Of a stretch of 64,000 nt of DNA, positions 51,013 through 57,749 are shown one piece after another. Positions within the stretch are counted from its first letter, which is position 1; every line of letters starts with the position of its first letter. The notes under the pieces were generated by a model. It was not told the DNA's origin and did no database searches. It saw only the letters and a list, made by a program, of their open reading frames with translations. The translations under genes and the position numbers were made by a program. The DNA lies in assembly GCA_028279945.1 (NCBI GenBank), contig JANQMT010000107.1:1-64000 (forward strand), in the 5' to 3' direction. Source of the DNA: JAKSCF01 sp028279945 (GTDB lineage: Bacteria; Bacillota; Clostridia; Peptostreptococcales; JAAYPU01).

Positions 51013-51123
51013 TTATTGCCAAAAATTGAGTCCACACCTAGTTAAAACTTGCTGAAGAATAATTGCAAGAGCTAATCCATAAGTCCATTTTAAAATTTTC
51101 TTTTGTTTTTCACTTAATTTCAT
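51013..51123 (-). CDS. Small 36-aa single-pass membrane peptide
   Basis: ATG 51123 to TAA 51013. The product starts MKLSEKQKKILKW, continues into a hydrophobic helix (TYGLALAIILQQVLT, about residues 14-28) and ends RCGLNFWQ. A basic N-terminus plus one TM helix implies N-in topology. GGGGGA lies 6 bases upstream, and a hairpin follows. These gene-like signals (RBS, TM helix, terminator), and its place in an otherwise short gap between lysC and secA, support it. Family not recognised. Confidence 0.65.
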   Translation of the reverse strand: MKLSEKQKKILKWTYGLALAIILQQVLTRCGLNFWQ

Positions 51124-51186
51124 AAAATCCCCCGTAGGTAGTAGTAGCTTAGAAATACCACCACATATTCTTAATTCTTATTTTTA

Positions 51187-52509
51187 TCAACTGGGATTGA
51201 CAAACGCATTATATATTGCTTTTATAGCTTTCTCAAAATCGTTGTTTTCTACACCGGTTATGATATTTATTTCACTTGAGCCTTGGTCAATCATCCGAAT
51301 ATTAACACCCGCTTCAGATAATGCTGTGAAAAGTTTAGCGGCAACGCCGCGTCTTCTGGACATACCATATCCAACGGTTGCCACAAGGGCCATCTCTGAA
51401 TATATATCTATAGAGTCAGGATGAAGTTTTTTTCTTATTTCATCTAAAATGTCTTCTAATACATTTTCCACTGTATTGTTTGAAATAACCACTGAAACCG
51501 TATCAATACCGGAAGGGACATGCTCAATAGAAATATTATAGTCCTCCAGGATTGACAGTATCCTTTTTATAAAGCCTACTTCTGAGTTCATGTTATTTTT
51601 GTAAATTGCAATAACCGTAAATCCTTTCTTTCCGGCGATTCCTGTTATGACATGTTCATCTAACCGATTTTTTGCGTCCGATACGATAATCGTTCCCGGA
51701 TGGTCCGGTTCATTGGTATTCTTAATCGTTATCGGTATATTGGCTTGACGAACCGGAAAAACAGAATCTTCATGCAGCACAGAAGCTCCCATGTAAGAAA
51801 GCTCTCTGAGTTCTTTATACGTGACGGATTTTATGGGCAGAGGATCCTGTACAATGCTGGGATCGGCCATTAAAAATCCTGAAACATCTGTCCAGTTTTC
51901 ATAAATGTCTGCTTTTAGAGCTTTTGCTACAAGAGAACCTGTAACATCTGATCCGCCTCGAGAAAAAGTCTTGATTTTTCCATTAGGCTGAGAACCATAA
52001 AAGCCAGGGATTACTGCATTTTCATAGTTTGCAAGGGTGTTTTTTATGGCCTCATCGGTCTCTTCTTCTAAAAGACGTCCTCTCTTATCAAAGAAAATGA
52101 TATCTTTTGCATCAACAAAGTCATATCCGAGATATTCAGCTAACAAGAGACCATTGAGATATTCGCCTCTACTGGCTATGTAATCGGCAGATGCACCATT
52201 TGCCATGTTTTGTTTGATTTCATCGAAGTAAGGCTGCAATTCAATTTTTAGCTTCAAGTTATAAACAATGGATATATATCGATCACAAATAACTTGAAAT
52301 ACTTGATCAAAAGGAACATTATGTTCCATATGGGTTTTGCATAGGTACAACAAATCTGTTACTTTATTATCTTCGGCGAACCTTTTGCCTGGTGCCGAAG
52401 GAACAACAAACCTTCTCTCCGGATTGCTTTCTACAATACTTTTTACTTTTTCCAGCTGAAAAGCATCTGCTAAAGATGATCCTCCAAATTTTGAAACAAC
52501 TAAGTTCAT
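51187..52509 (-). CDS. lysC: Aspartate kinase
   Basis: Phosphorylates aspartate, first step to Lys, Met, Thr and diaminopimelate. 440 residues: kinase domain with VVSKFGGSSLAD and the KTFSRGGSDVTGSLVA loop, then two ACT domains (FTVIAIYKNNMNSEVGFIKRILSILEDYNI; VATVGYGMSRRRGVAAKLFTALSEAGVNIRMIDQGSSEINI) for feedback control. The size and sequence fit the B. subtilis YclM-type (aspartokinase III) enzyme. No lysine riboswitch is seen upstream. Confidence 0.94.
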   Translation of the reverse strand: MNLVVSKFGGSSLADAFQLEKVKSIVESNPERRFVVPSAPGKRFAEDNKVTDLLYLCKTHMEHNVPFDQVFQVICDRYISIVYNLKLKIELQPYFDEIKQNMANGASADYIASRGEYLNGLLLAEYLGYDFVDAKDIIFFDKRGRLLEEETDEAIKNTLANYENAVIPGFYGSQPNGKIKTFSRGGSDVTGSLVAKALKADIYENWTDVSGFLMADPSIVQDPLPIKSVTYKELRELSYMGASVLHEDSVFPVRQANIPITIKNTNEPDHPGTIIVSDAKNRLDEHVITGIAGKKGFTVIAIYKNNMNSEVGFIKRILSILEDYNISIEHVPSGIDTVSVVISNNTVENVLEDILDEIRKKLHPDSIDIYSEMALVATVGYGMSRRRGVAAKLFTALSEAGVNIRMIDQGSSEINIITGVENNDFEKAIKAIYNAFVNPS

Positions 52510-52587
52510 TTTGAAACCCCCATTATATACAATTATTAAATAGAATTTTTCAGTTTAAATACTATATTTTTATTATTATGCTTTTAT

Positions 52588-52653
52588 CCAGATTATTTAC
52601 GATAAATTCCAAAAATCTACTGCGTTTTTTGGTAGTTTCCGTAAATAATCTGG
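52588..52653. promoter_or_regulatory. Large hairpin in the lysC upstream region
   Basis: Perfect 14-bp outer stem CCAGATTATTTACG/CGTAAATAATCTGG with an inner CCAAAAA/TTTTTGG stem, in the 328-bp divergent gap between lysC and the sigma-54 activator gene. It would lie in the lysC leader or promoter. There is no match to the lysine riboswitch core. The rest of the gap is AT-rich and holds the activator operator. Confidence 0.5.
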
Positions 52654-52788
52654 GTTCAATTCATATATTAAATTACATCGAGACTATTTTATCATAAAAG
52701 GTGATTTTGTAAATAGCTGCTGTCCCACATTATTATCATTTGGAACCATGTTATTTTAAAGTATGCTAAATTTTATCACTTCACAGGA

Positions 52789-52807
52789 TTGTATCATTAT
52801 GATACAA
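52789..52807. promoter_or_regulatory. Operator 1: perfect 19-bp palindrome TTGTATCATTATGATACAA
   Basis: Lies 31 bp upstream of the sigma-54 activator start (extends to 21 bp with flanking A/T). Similar sites occur downstream of the same gene at 54833 and 54874. Most likely bound by the activator itself, here overlapping its own promoter or leader (autoregulation, inferred). Confidence 0.75.
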
Positions 52808-52837
52808 TGTATTTAATTATAACAAGGAGTGATACGG

Positions 52838-54814
52838 ATGAAGTTTAAAGATCCTTCTTTGCAGAATAATCTCATACACGAAATTTGGGATAAATTTATA
52901 TTAGGTGCAGCCATTGAAGTCGAGCAATTACATCCTATGGTTTTGGAGTCATGGAAAAGAAGCAAAGCCTATGGTATTGATCCTCATAGTCGAATCCCTA
53001 CTTTACATGTGTCCGGAAACCAAATAGCTGCTCGGCAGCAAGACAATCGGTCATTGCTGGATATTGCAAAGCCTTTTATGAACAGTATTTACAGCATTGT
53101 TGGCAATAATGATTTTATTATTCGTTTGACAGACAAAGATGGATATGTTTTGGATCACATCGGTGAAAAAGGATTCATCGCCAGATTTGGTAAAACCTAT
53201 TTGCAAAATGGCTATAATTTAAAGGAAGCCCATGCAGGAACTAATGCGGTAGGGCTTTCATTGCTGTTAAAAAAGCCTATTCAGATCATGGGAAGTGAGC
53301 ATTATATGGAAAAGTTTCATGGGCTCACAACCTCAGCTTGTCCAATAAAAGATAAATTCAACCAAATCATTGGTATCCTAAGTATAACCGGAAACTATTC
53401 TATGGTTCATCCTCATACTTTAGGCATGGTAACAGCTGCTGCAGAAGCCATTCAACGAGAATTGCGCTTAAGAGAGATTAACCTAGACCTGAATTCAATG
53501 AACAAGCAGTTTTACGACATTATGGAAACAATCTCAGAAGGGATTGTTGCTGTAGATGCTAAAGGTAATATCTTAAATGCAAATAAACAAGCCCGTAATC
53601 TTCTTGATATCAAACGCAAAAAAATAGAGGGTACCAATATCAACAAATATATAACAAATGAAAAAAACTTTGTAAGAATTTTTATTCTGAATGACACTGT
53701 TTTTGAAGAAGAATGGGAATTGGTGACCCAAAAAGGCCAAAAGAAAAAATTTATTATTGATGTCAACTATTTTAAAACAGGTAGAATACCTAAAATGATT
53801 GTACTTATTATTAACCAAGCTAAGGTTATTCACAGCATGATTAATAAAATAGTAGGTGCCAATGCCATCTTTACCTTTGAAGATATTGTAGGAAAATCTG
53901 AAAAACTTAAACCCGCATTACATTTGGCTAAAATCTCCTCAAATATTGACCTAACCATTTTGCTTCATGGAGAAAGCGGTACAGGAAAAGAAATGTTTGC
54001 TCAATCCATTCACAATAACAGCGCCAGAAGTTCTAAACCCTTCGTATTCCTTAATTGCGGCGCTATTCCAAGAGAACTGGTGGCCAGTGAACTGTTTGGA
54101 TATGAAGAAGGGGCTTTTACCGGGGCACGTTTAGGTGGGCATCCGGGTAAATTTGAATTAGCAGATGGCGGCACTCTTTTTTTAGATGAAATAGGCGATA
54201 TGCCATTGGATGCGCAAGTCAGCCTCCTAAGAGTATTGGAAACCAAAAACATTGTTCGTGTAGGAGGAAAAGAAGTCATTCCGGTAGATGTACGTGTCAT
54301 CGCTGCAACCAATAAGGACTTGCAGCAGGAGGTGGCTTTAGGAAAGTTCAGAGAGGATCTTTATTATCGATTAAATGTTTTTCCTATTGATATCCCGCCA
54401 TTAAGAGAAAGAAAAGAAGACCTTCGCCTCTTTATCGATTATTTTGTTACCAAATATGCCGAAAGGATTTCAAAAAACATTGTTGGTATTGAAGATGAAT
54501 TTTATAGAATTTTGCAGCAACATGATTGGCCGGGTAATGTCAGGGAACTTCAAAACACATTACAAATGGCTGTAAATATATCTAAAGACCATAGCAATCT
54601 ATCTCTAAATCATTTACCGAAACACTTTCTAGCCAGCGTTAATTACGAGCAGGAGCTTGTTGAAGAGCTTCCTTCCCTTGAAGAAATAGAGAAAAAAGCG
54701 ATCGTCAGCACACTGGAAAAGTGTCAATTTAATCTTTCTAAAACAGCAGATATTTTAAAAATTGGTCGAAGTACGCTTTATCGTAAAATGGAAAAATACG
54801 AAATTGAAGGGTAA
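52838..54814 (+). CDS. Sigma-54-dependent transcriptional activator (AcoR/PAS type)
   Basis: Enhancer-binding protein that uses ATP to open sigma-54 promoters. 658 residues: N-terminal GAF-like sensor of the AcoR group (about 60-200; LKEAHAGTNAVGLSLLLKKPI), PAS domain (about 215-330; IMETISEGIVAVDAKGNILNAN), AAA+ domain with Walker A (LHGESGTGKEMFAQSIH), GAFTGA loop (GYEEGAFTGARLG) and Walker B (GGTLFLDEIGDMP), and a C-terminal Fis-type HTH (LSKTADILKIGRSTLYRKM). ATG 52838 behind AAGGAG. The only visible sigma-54 promoter is that of the downstream antiporter operon. The signal is unknown. Confidence 0.93.
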   Translation: MKFKDPSLQNNLIHEIWDKFILGAAIEVEQLHPMVLESWKRSKAYGIDPHSRIPTLHVSGNQIAARQQDNRSLLDIAKPFMNSIYSIVGNNDFIIRLTDKDGYVLDHIGEKGFIARFGKTYLQNGYNLKEAHAGTNAVGLSLLLKKPIQIMGSEHYMEKFHGLTTSACPIKDKFNQIIGILSITGNYSMVHPHTLGMVTAAAEAIQRELRLREINLDLNSMNKQFYDIMETISEGIVAVDAKGNILNANKQARNLLDIKRKKIEGTNINKYITNEKNFVRIFILNDTVFEEEWELVTQKGQKKKFIIDVNYFKTGRIPKMIVLIINQAKVIHSMINKIVGANAIFTFEDIVGKSEKLKPALHLAKISSNIDLTILLHGESGTGKEMFAQSIHNNSARSSKPFVFLNCGAIPRELVASELFGYEEGAFTGARLGGHPGKFELADGGTLFLDEIGDMPLDAQVSLLRVLETKNIVRVGGKEVIPVDVRVIAATNKDLQQEVALGKFREDLYYRLNVFPIDIPPLRERKEDLRLFIDYFVTKYAERISKNIVGIEDEFYRILQQHDWPGNVRELQNTLQMAVNISKDHSNLSLNHLPKHFLASVNYEQELVEELPSLEEIEKKAIVSTLEKCQFNLSKTADILKIGRSTLYRKMEKYEIEG

Positions 54815-54830
54815 GGTTTGCCCCTTTTTT
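54807..54830 (+). terminator. Terminator after the activator gene
   Basis: AAGGG/CCCTT stem (54807-54811 with 54822-54826) overlapping the stop codon, followed by six or more T residues. Confidence 0.65.
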
Positions 54831-54832
54831 AT

Positions 54833-54851
54833 TTGTATTAAAACGATACAA
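54833..54851. promoter_or_regulatory. Operator 2: TTGTATTAAAACGATACAA
   Basis: 19-bp imperfect palindrome with the same outer half-sites and length as operator 1, about 190 bp upstream of the sigma-54 promoter, in the position of an upstream activating sequence. Confidence 0.7.
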
Positions 54852-54873
54852 AAGTTTGATTATATTTTAACTA

Positions 54874-54892
54874 TTGTATCATTTTGAATCAA
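54874..54892. promoter_or_regulatory. Operator 3: TTGTATCATTTTGAATCAA
   Basis: 19-bp site matching operator 1 exactly in its left half and partly in the right. Its centre is 41 bp (about four helical turns) from that of operator 2, as for cooperating enhancer sites. Confidence 0.65.
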
Positions 54893-54894
54893 CT

Positions 54895-54917
54895 AACGAC
54901 TTTTATAAGTCGTTTTT
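54895..54917 (+). terminator. Second terminator before the antiporter operon
   Basis: 8-bp stem AACGACTT/AAGTCGTT with a 4-nt loop and a following T-run. It insulates the operon from activator-gene read-through, leaving the sigma-54 promoter as main entry. Confidence 0.82.
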
Positions 54918-55019
54918 CTTTATTTGTAATGATTTTTTTTATTTTTAAAGTAATATTCTAAATAATTAATGTTGAATTTTCAATAGTTTCAGCATCACAT
55001 CATTTCTTATTACTTGCAT

Positions 55020-55035
55020 TGGCATATATATTGCA
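55020..55035 (+). promoter_or_regulatory. Sigma-54 (-24/-12) promoter of the antiporter operon
   Basis: TGGCAT-N5-TTGCA, against the consensus TGGCAC-N5-TTGCA: the invariant GG (55021-55022) and GC (55033-55034) have the required 10-bp separation. It lies 35 bp upstream of the first start codon, with two operators 130-190 bp further upstream and the activator gene adjacent. Confidence 0.88.
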
Positions 55036-55069
55036 ATTAATAAAAGTTTAGTAGGAGGTGGATAAATAG

Positions 55070-55219
55070 ATGTTTTTAATTTGGATAGCTCTATTGTTTT
55101 TATGGATAATCTTTATTGGAAAACTGACTTTAGACACACTCATCATTGGTGCTTTAGCCAGCATAATCCTTATTATGTTGAATACAAAATTAAAACTATT
55201 TCCCTTTAAACATAGATAG
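55070..55219 (+). CDS. 49-aa membrane protein resembling the N-terminus of MrpE
   Basis: First gene of the operon: ATG 55070 behind GGAGGTGG, stop TAG 55217-55219, 14 bp before mrpE. The product has two TM helices (about 2-17 and 22-40) and a short basic tail (KLFPFKHR). The pattern LLFLWIIFIGKLTLDTLIIGALASIILIML resembles the first half of MrpE-family subunits, while a complete MrpE follows. It may be a truncated MrpE paralogue or a distinct small accessory subunit; the good RBS and spacing argue that it is translated. Confidence 0.75.
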   Translation: MFLIWIALLFLWIIFIGKLTLDTLIIGALASIILIMLNTKLKLFPFKHR

Positions 55220-55233
55220 AAGAAGGTGATTAA

Positions 55234-55713
55234 ATGATTGTAATTTTTCTTCTTTTTATTTTGTGTATAATTCTCATAGAAAAAAGTACCATAGCCGCAT
55301 TAATGGTTTGCGCTTTAATTATTATATTACTTATATATCAAAATAAAACCGTTATCCCTCAGCTTTCCGTTAAAGAAAGTTTTTTAATGGGAAAATATAT
55401 ACTGGAGTATGTTTTGATATTATGTATCAATATTGTTGCATCCAATATTCATGTAGCGAAGATTGTATTATCTCCAAGGGTTAATATTCACCCTAAAATG
55501 GTTGCTTTTAAGACACAATTAAAATGGGATATTAGTAAAGCTGTACTCGCTAATTCTATTACCTTAACCCCAGGCACATTAACAGTTGAGGTTTTTGAAG
55601 ATACTTTAATGATTCATTGCTTGGATGAAAAATTCATAGATGGATTAGGAGAATTAAGCTTTGATAAGATTTTGCTGAAGATTGAGGGTGTTTATCATGG
55701 TTCAAATGGTTGA
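55234..55713 (+). CDS. mrpE: MrpE/MnhE antiporter subunit
   Basis: 159 residues: N-terminal hydrophobic hairpin (1-40), a third helix (about 52-75), then the soluble MNHE domain with PRVNIHPKMVAFKTQLKWDISKAVLANSITLTPGTLTVEVFEDTLMIHCLDE. The LANSITLTPGT motif is diagnostic. Small structural subunit of the Mrp Na+(K+)/H+ antiporter. It overlaps mrpF by 17 bases. Confidence 0.93.
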   Translation: MIVIFLLFILCIILIEKSTIAALMVCALIIILLIYQNKTVIPQLSVKESFLMGKYILEYVLILCINIVASNIHVAKIVLSPRVNIHPKMVAFKTQLKWDISKAVLANSITLTPGTLTVEVFEDTLMIHCLDEKFIDGLGELSFDKILLKIEGVYHGSNG

Positions 55714-55960
55714 ATTAGCAATTATATTTTTAGCGTGCACGGTCTTGTTATGTATGATCCGCGCTATCAAAGGCCCCAATACAGCGGATAGAATAATTGC
55801 TATTAATGTAGTAAGCACCAAAATCATTGTGCTTATTTCTTTTGTTTCTTTTTTACTGGAGGAAACTTATTTTATAGATGTTGCATTAACCTATGCGTTA
55901 ATCAGTTTTATAACATCTATTGTTGTTGCGCAGACTATGAGCTCAGGAGGTCCTTCATAA
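55697..55960 (+). CDS. mrpF: MrpF/MnhF antiporter subunit
   Basis: 87 residues, three TM helices, with the family core RAIKGPNTADRIIAINVVSTKIIVLI and the FIDVALTYALISFITSIV segment. The ATG at 55697 inside the mrpE end is preferred to an upstream TTG. The stop overlaps the RBS of mrpG. Confidence 0.92.
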   Translation: MVQMVELAIIFLACTVLLCMIRAIKGPNTADRIIAINVVSTKIIVLISFVSFLLEETYFIDVALTYALISFITSIVVAQTMSSGGPS

Positions 55961-56248
55961 ATGAAAGTATTCTTTTTTACAATACTGCTTTTTTCCGGAT
56001 TATTTTTCTTTCTTGTAGGAACCATAGGAATCCTAAGATTACCGGATGTACTTACAAGGGCTCATAGTGCAGCTAAATGCGATACACTTGGCGCTATATT
56101 ATCTCTATCATCACTGATTATATTAAGAGGTTTTGATATTGTAACGATAAAAATTTTAACCATTATTTTATTTATATGGATTACCAGCCCAACAGCCACT
56201 CATTTGATTTCAGAAGCTTATGTTAAGAAGAACGAGATCAGAGAGTAG
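55961..56248 (+). CDS. mrpG: MrpG/MnhG antiporter subunit
   Basis: 95 residues, three TM helices, typical GTIGILRLPDVLTRAHSAAKCDTLGAILSL and the ITSPTATHLISEAYVK ending. AGGAGG lies in the end of mrpF. After it the operon is interrupted by a 159-bp non-coding repeat. Confidence 0.93.
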   Translation: MKVFFFTILLFSGLFFFLVGTIGILRLPDVLTRAHSAAKCDTLGAILSLSSLIILRGFDIVTIKILTIILFIWITSPTATHLISEAYVKKNEIRE

Positions 56249-56250
56249 AT

Positions 56251-56391
56251 ATTCCAATTAATAGTGAGTAATGAATAATTAATAATTTTGGATGACTTTG
56301 TTTCATAAAGTCTAATTAAAAATATTTAAATAGGTTTTGTGAAGCAAAATCAATCTTAATTAATCATTATTATCTATTAATGATTAATTCT
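56251..56391. mobile_element. MITE-like AT-rich element inside the antiporter operon
   Basis: Non-coding, with AT-rich inverted ends (AATTAATAGTGAG... and its approximate complement ending near 56391) and internal hairpins GACTTT/AAAGTC and TTTTG/CAAAA. It shares TAATGAATAATTAATA with the element after murC. It separates mrpG from the next subunit in an otherwise tight operon. No transposase; mobility is inference. Confidence 0.55.
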
Positions 56392-56407
56392 TAAACGAGG
56401 TGTTAAA

Positions 56408-56665
56408 ATGGAACCATTTATGATCATTATGCTGATATCCCTTATGATTTTCAGTATATCTGTATCTATCATAAAGAGCTTATTAGGAAGTATCATTGTT
56501 TTTGCTGTATATAGCCTGATCATGGCTATTCTCTGGCAGCAGTTAAACGCACCTGATTTAGCAATAACAGAAGCAGCCGTTGGAGCAGGGGTGACAACGA
56601 TATTGTTTATTATCACCTTAAAAAAAATTCATCATGGTGAAAATAATGCGAGGGATAAAAAATGA
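56408..56665 (+). CDS. MbhD-like (DUF4040) subunit
   Basis: 85 residues, three TM helices, with SLLGSIIVFAVYSLIMAILWQQLNAPDLAITEAAVGAGVTTILFI. The AITEAAVGAG motif is shared by MbhD and by the C-terminal part of MrpA. In canonical Mrp systems this segment is fused to MrpA; here it is a separate gene as in archaeal/clostridial Mbh-type modules. RBS GAGGTG; overlaps the next gene by 4 bases. Confidence 0.88.
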   Translation: MEPFMIIMLISLMIFSISVSIIKSLLGSIIVFAVYSLIMAILWQQLNAPDLAITEAAVGAGVTTILFIITLKKIHHGENNARDKK

Positions 56666-56928
56666 GACAGATTCTATGCGTATTCATCACCATATTCATT
56701 ATTATTGCATTATTGATAGGCGTATCGGAGTGTCCGACATTTGGAAATCCAAATAACCCTGAACACAATGTTCTCAGCAAAGGATACATAGCCAATGCTA
56801 TGGAGGATACCGGTGCTAAAAACATTGTATGCGCCGTTATTCTGGACTATAGGGCTCTTGATACATTTATAGAAGCTATTGTATTGTTTTCCGGCGTTAT
56901 TGTGGTGATGTCAATATTAAAGGAATAA
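56662..56928 (+). CDS. MbhE-like subunit (MrpA C-terminal segment)
   Basis: 88 residues: N-terminal TM helix, an extracytoplasmic loop (GNPNNPEHNVLSKGYIANAMEDTGAKN) and a C-terminal part NIVCAVILDYRALDTFIEAIVLFSGVIVVMSIL corresponding to the end of MrpA/MbhE. Starts at ATGA overlapping the DUF4040 stop. Together with the previous gene it replaces the C-terminal domain of MrpA. Confidence 0.85.
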   Translation: MRQILCVFITIFIIIALLIGVSECPTFGNPNNPEHNVLSKGYIANAMEDTGAKNIVCAVILDYRALDTFIEAIVLFSGVIVVMSILKE

Positions 56929-56942
56929 TAGGAGTTTATAAA

Positions 56943-57347
56943 ATGGATAATTTAGTGCTTAAGCAGGTTACAAAATATATTGTACCTTGTATTCAATTAT
57001 TTGGTATTTATGTCATATTAAACGGGCATATTTCGCCTGGAGGCGGGTTCGCAGGAGGTACTATTATTGCCTCCAGTATTATTCTTAAGGATGTCGCTTT
57101 AGGAAAAGCATCTATAAGTTTTAATCAAGACCATGCATTAAAGCTAATTTGTATTTCTCTTATGACTTATGGCATTTTAAAGGGCTACAGTTTTTTATCC
57201 GATACTTTACACTTGCCCCATCCGCCCATAGGAACACCCGGACATATTTTAAGCGGAGGTTTTTTACTTCCTTTGAATATACTCATAGGGATTACGGTTA
57301 CCTCAACTATATTTATCCTATATGACCTGTTTTCATTGAAAAATTAA
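56943..57347 (+). CDS. mrpB: MrpB/MnhB antiporter subunit
   Basis: 134 residues, four TM helices, with the family motif IYVILNGHISPGGGFAGGTIIASSIIL and PPIGTPGHILSGGFLLPLNILIGITV. RBS AGGAG. In the usual order B-C-D relative to the following genes. Confidence 0.93.
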   Translation: MDNLVLKQVTKYIVPCIQLFGIYVILNGHISPGGGFAGGTIIASSIILKDVALGKASISFNQDHALKLICISLMTYGILKGYSFLSDTLHLPHPPIGTPGHILSGGFLLPLNILIGITVTSTIFILYDLFSLKN

Positions 57348-57377
57348 GAACTGCTAGGGCTTCAAGGAGGATATTTT

Positions 57378-57749
57378 ATGGCTTCGTTATTGGATCATTA
57401 TTTTGAATCCGCATCTATTATATTATTTGGTATTGGATTAGCAACACTTATGTTGAACAAAAATTTAATAAAAAAAATTATTGGCATGAACATCATGGAT
57501 ACTTCTGTTTTTCTCTTTCTAGTTGCCAAGGGTTATATTACAGGTAAACATGCTCCCATCATTACCGATGAGTTTGAAGGTGTGAACGCTTATGTGAATC
57601 CTATTCCTTCTGCTTTAATTTTAACCGGTATAGTCGTAACAGTGAGCATTACTGCAGTTCTTTTAGCCCTGACTATAAAGATCAATCAAATATATGGAAC
57701 CATAGATTTGGAAGAAATCATTCGCATTGAAAGGGGGAAGGTCAGTTGA
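57378..57749 (+). CDS. mrpC: MrpC/MnhC (NuoK-like) antiporter subunit
   Basis: 123 residues, three TM helices homologous to NuoK, with LFGIGLATLMLNKNLIKKIIGMNIMDTSVFLF and PIPSALILTGIVVTVSITAVLLAL. RBS AAGGAGG. Stop TGA overlaps the mrpD ATG by one base. Confidence 0.93.
   Translation: MASLLDHYFESASIILFGIGLATLMLNKNLIKKIIGMNIMDTSVFLFLVAKGYITGKHAPIITDEFEGVNAYVNPIPSALILTGIVVTVSITAVLLALTIKINQIYGTIDLEEIIRIERGKVS

Noticed and set aside
52510..52837. Lysine riboswitch upstream of lysC
   Set aside because: The large hairpin lacks the conserved lysine aptamer core blocks.
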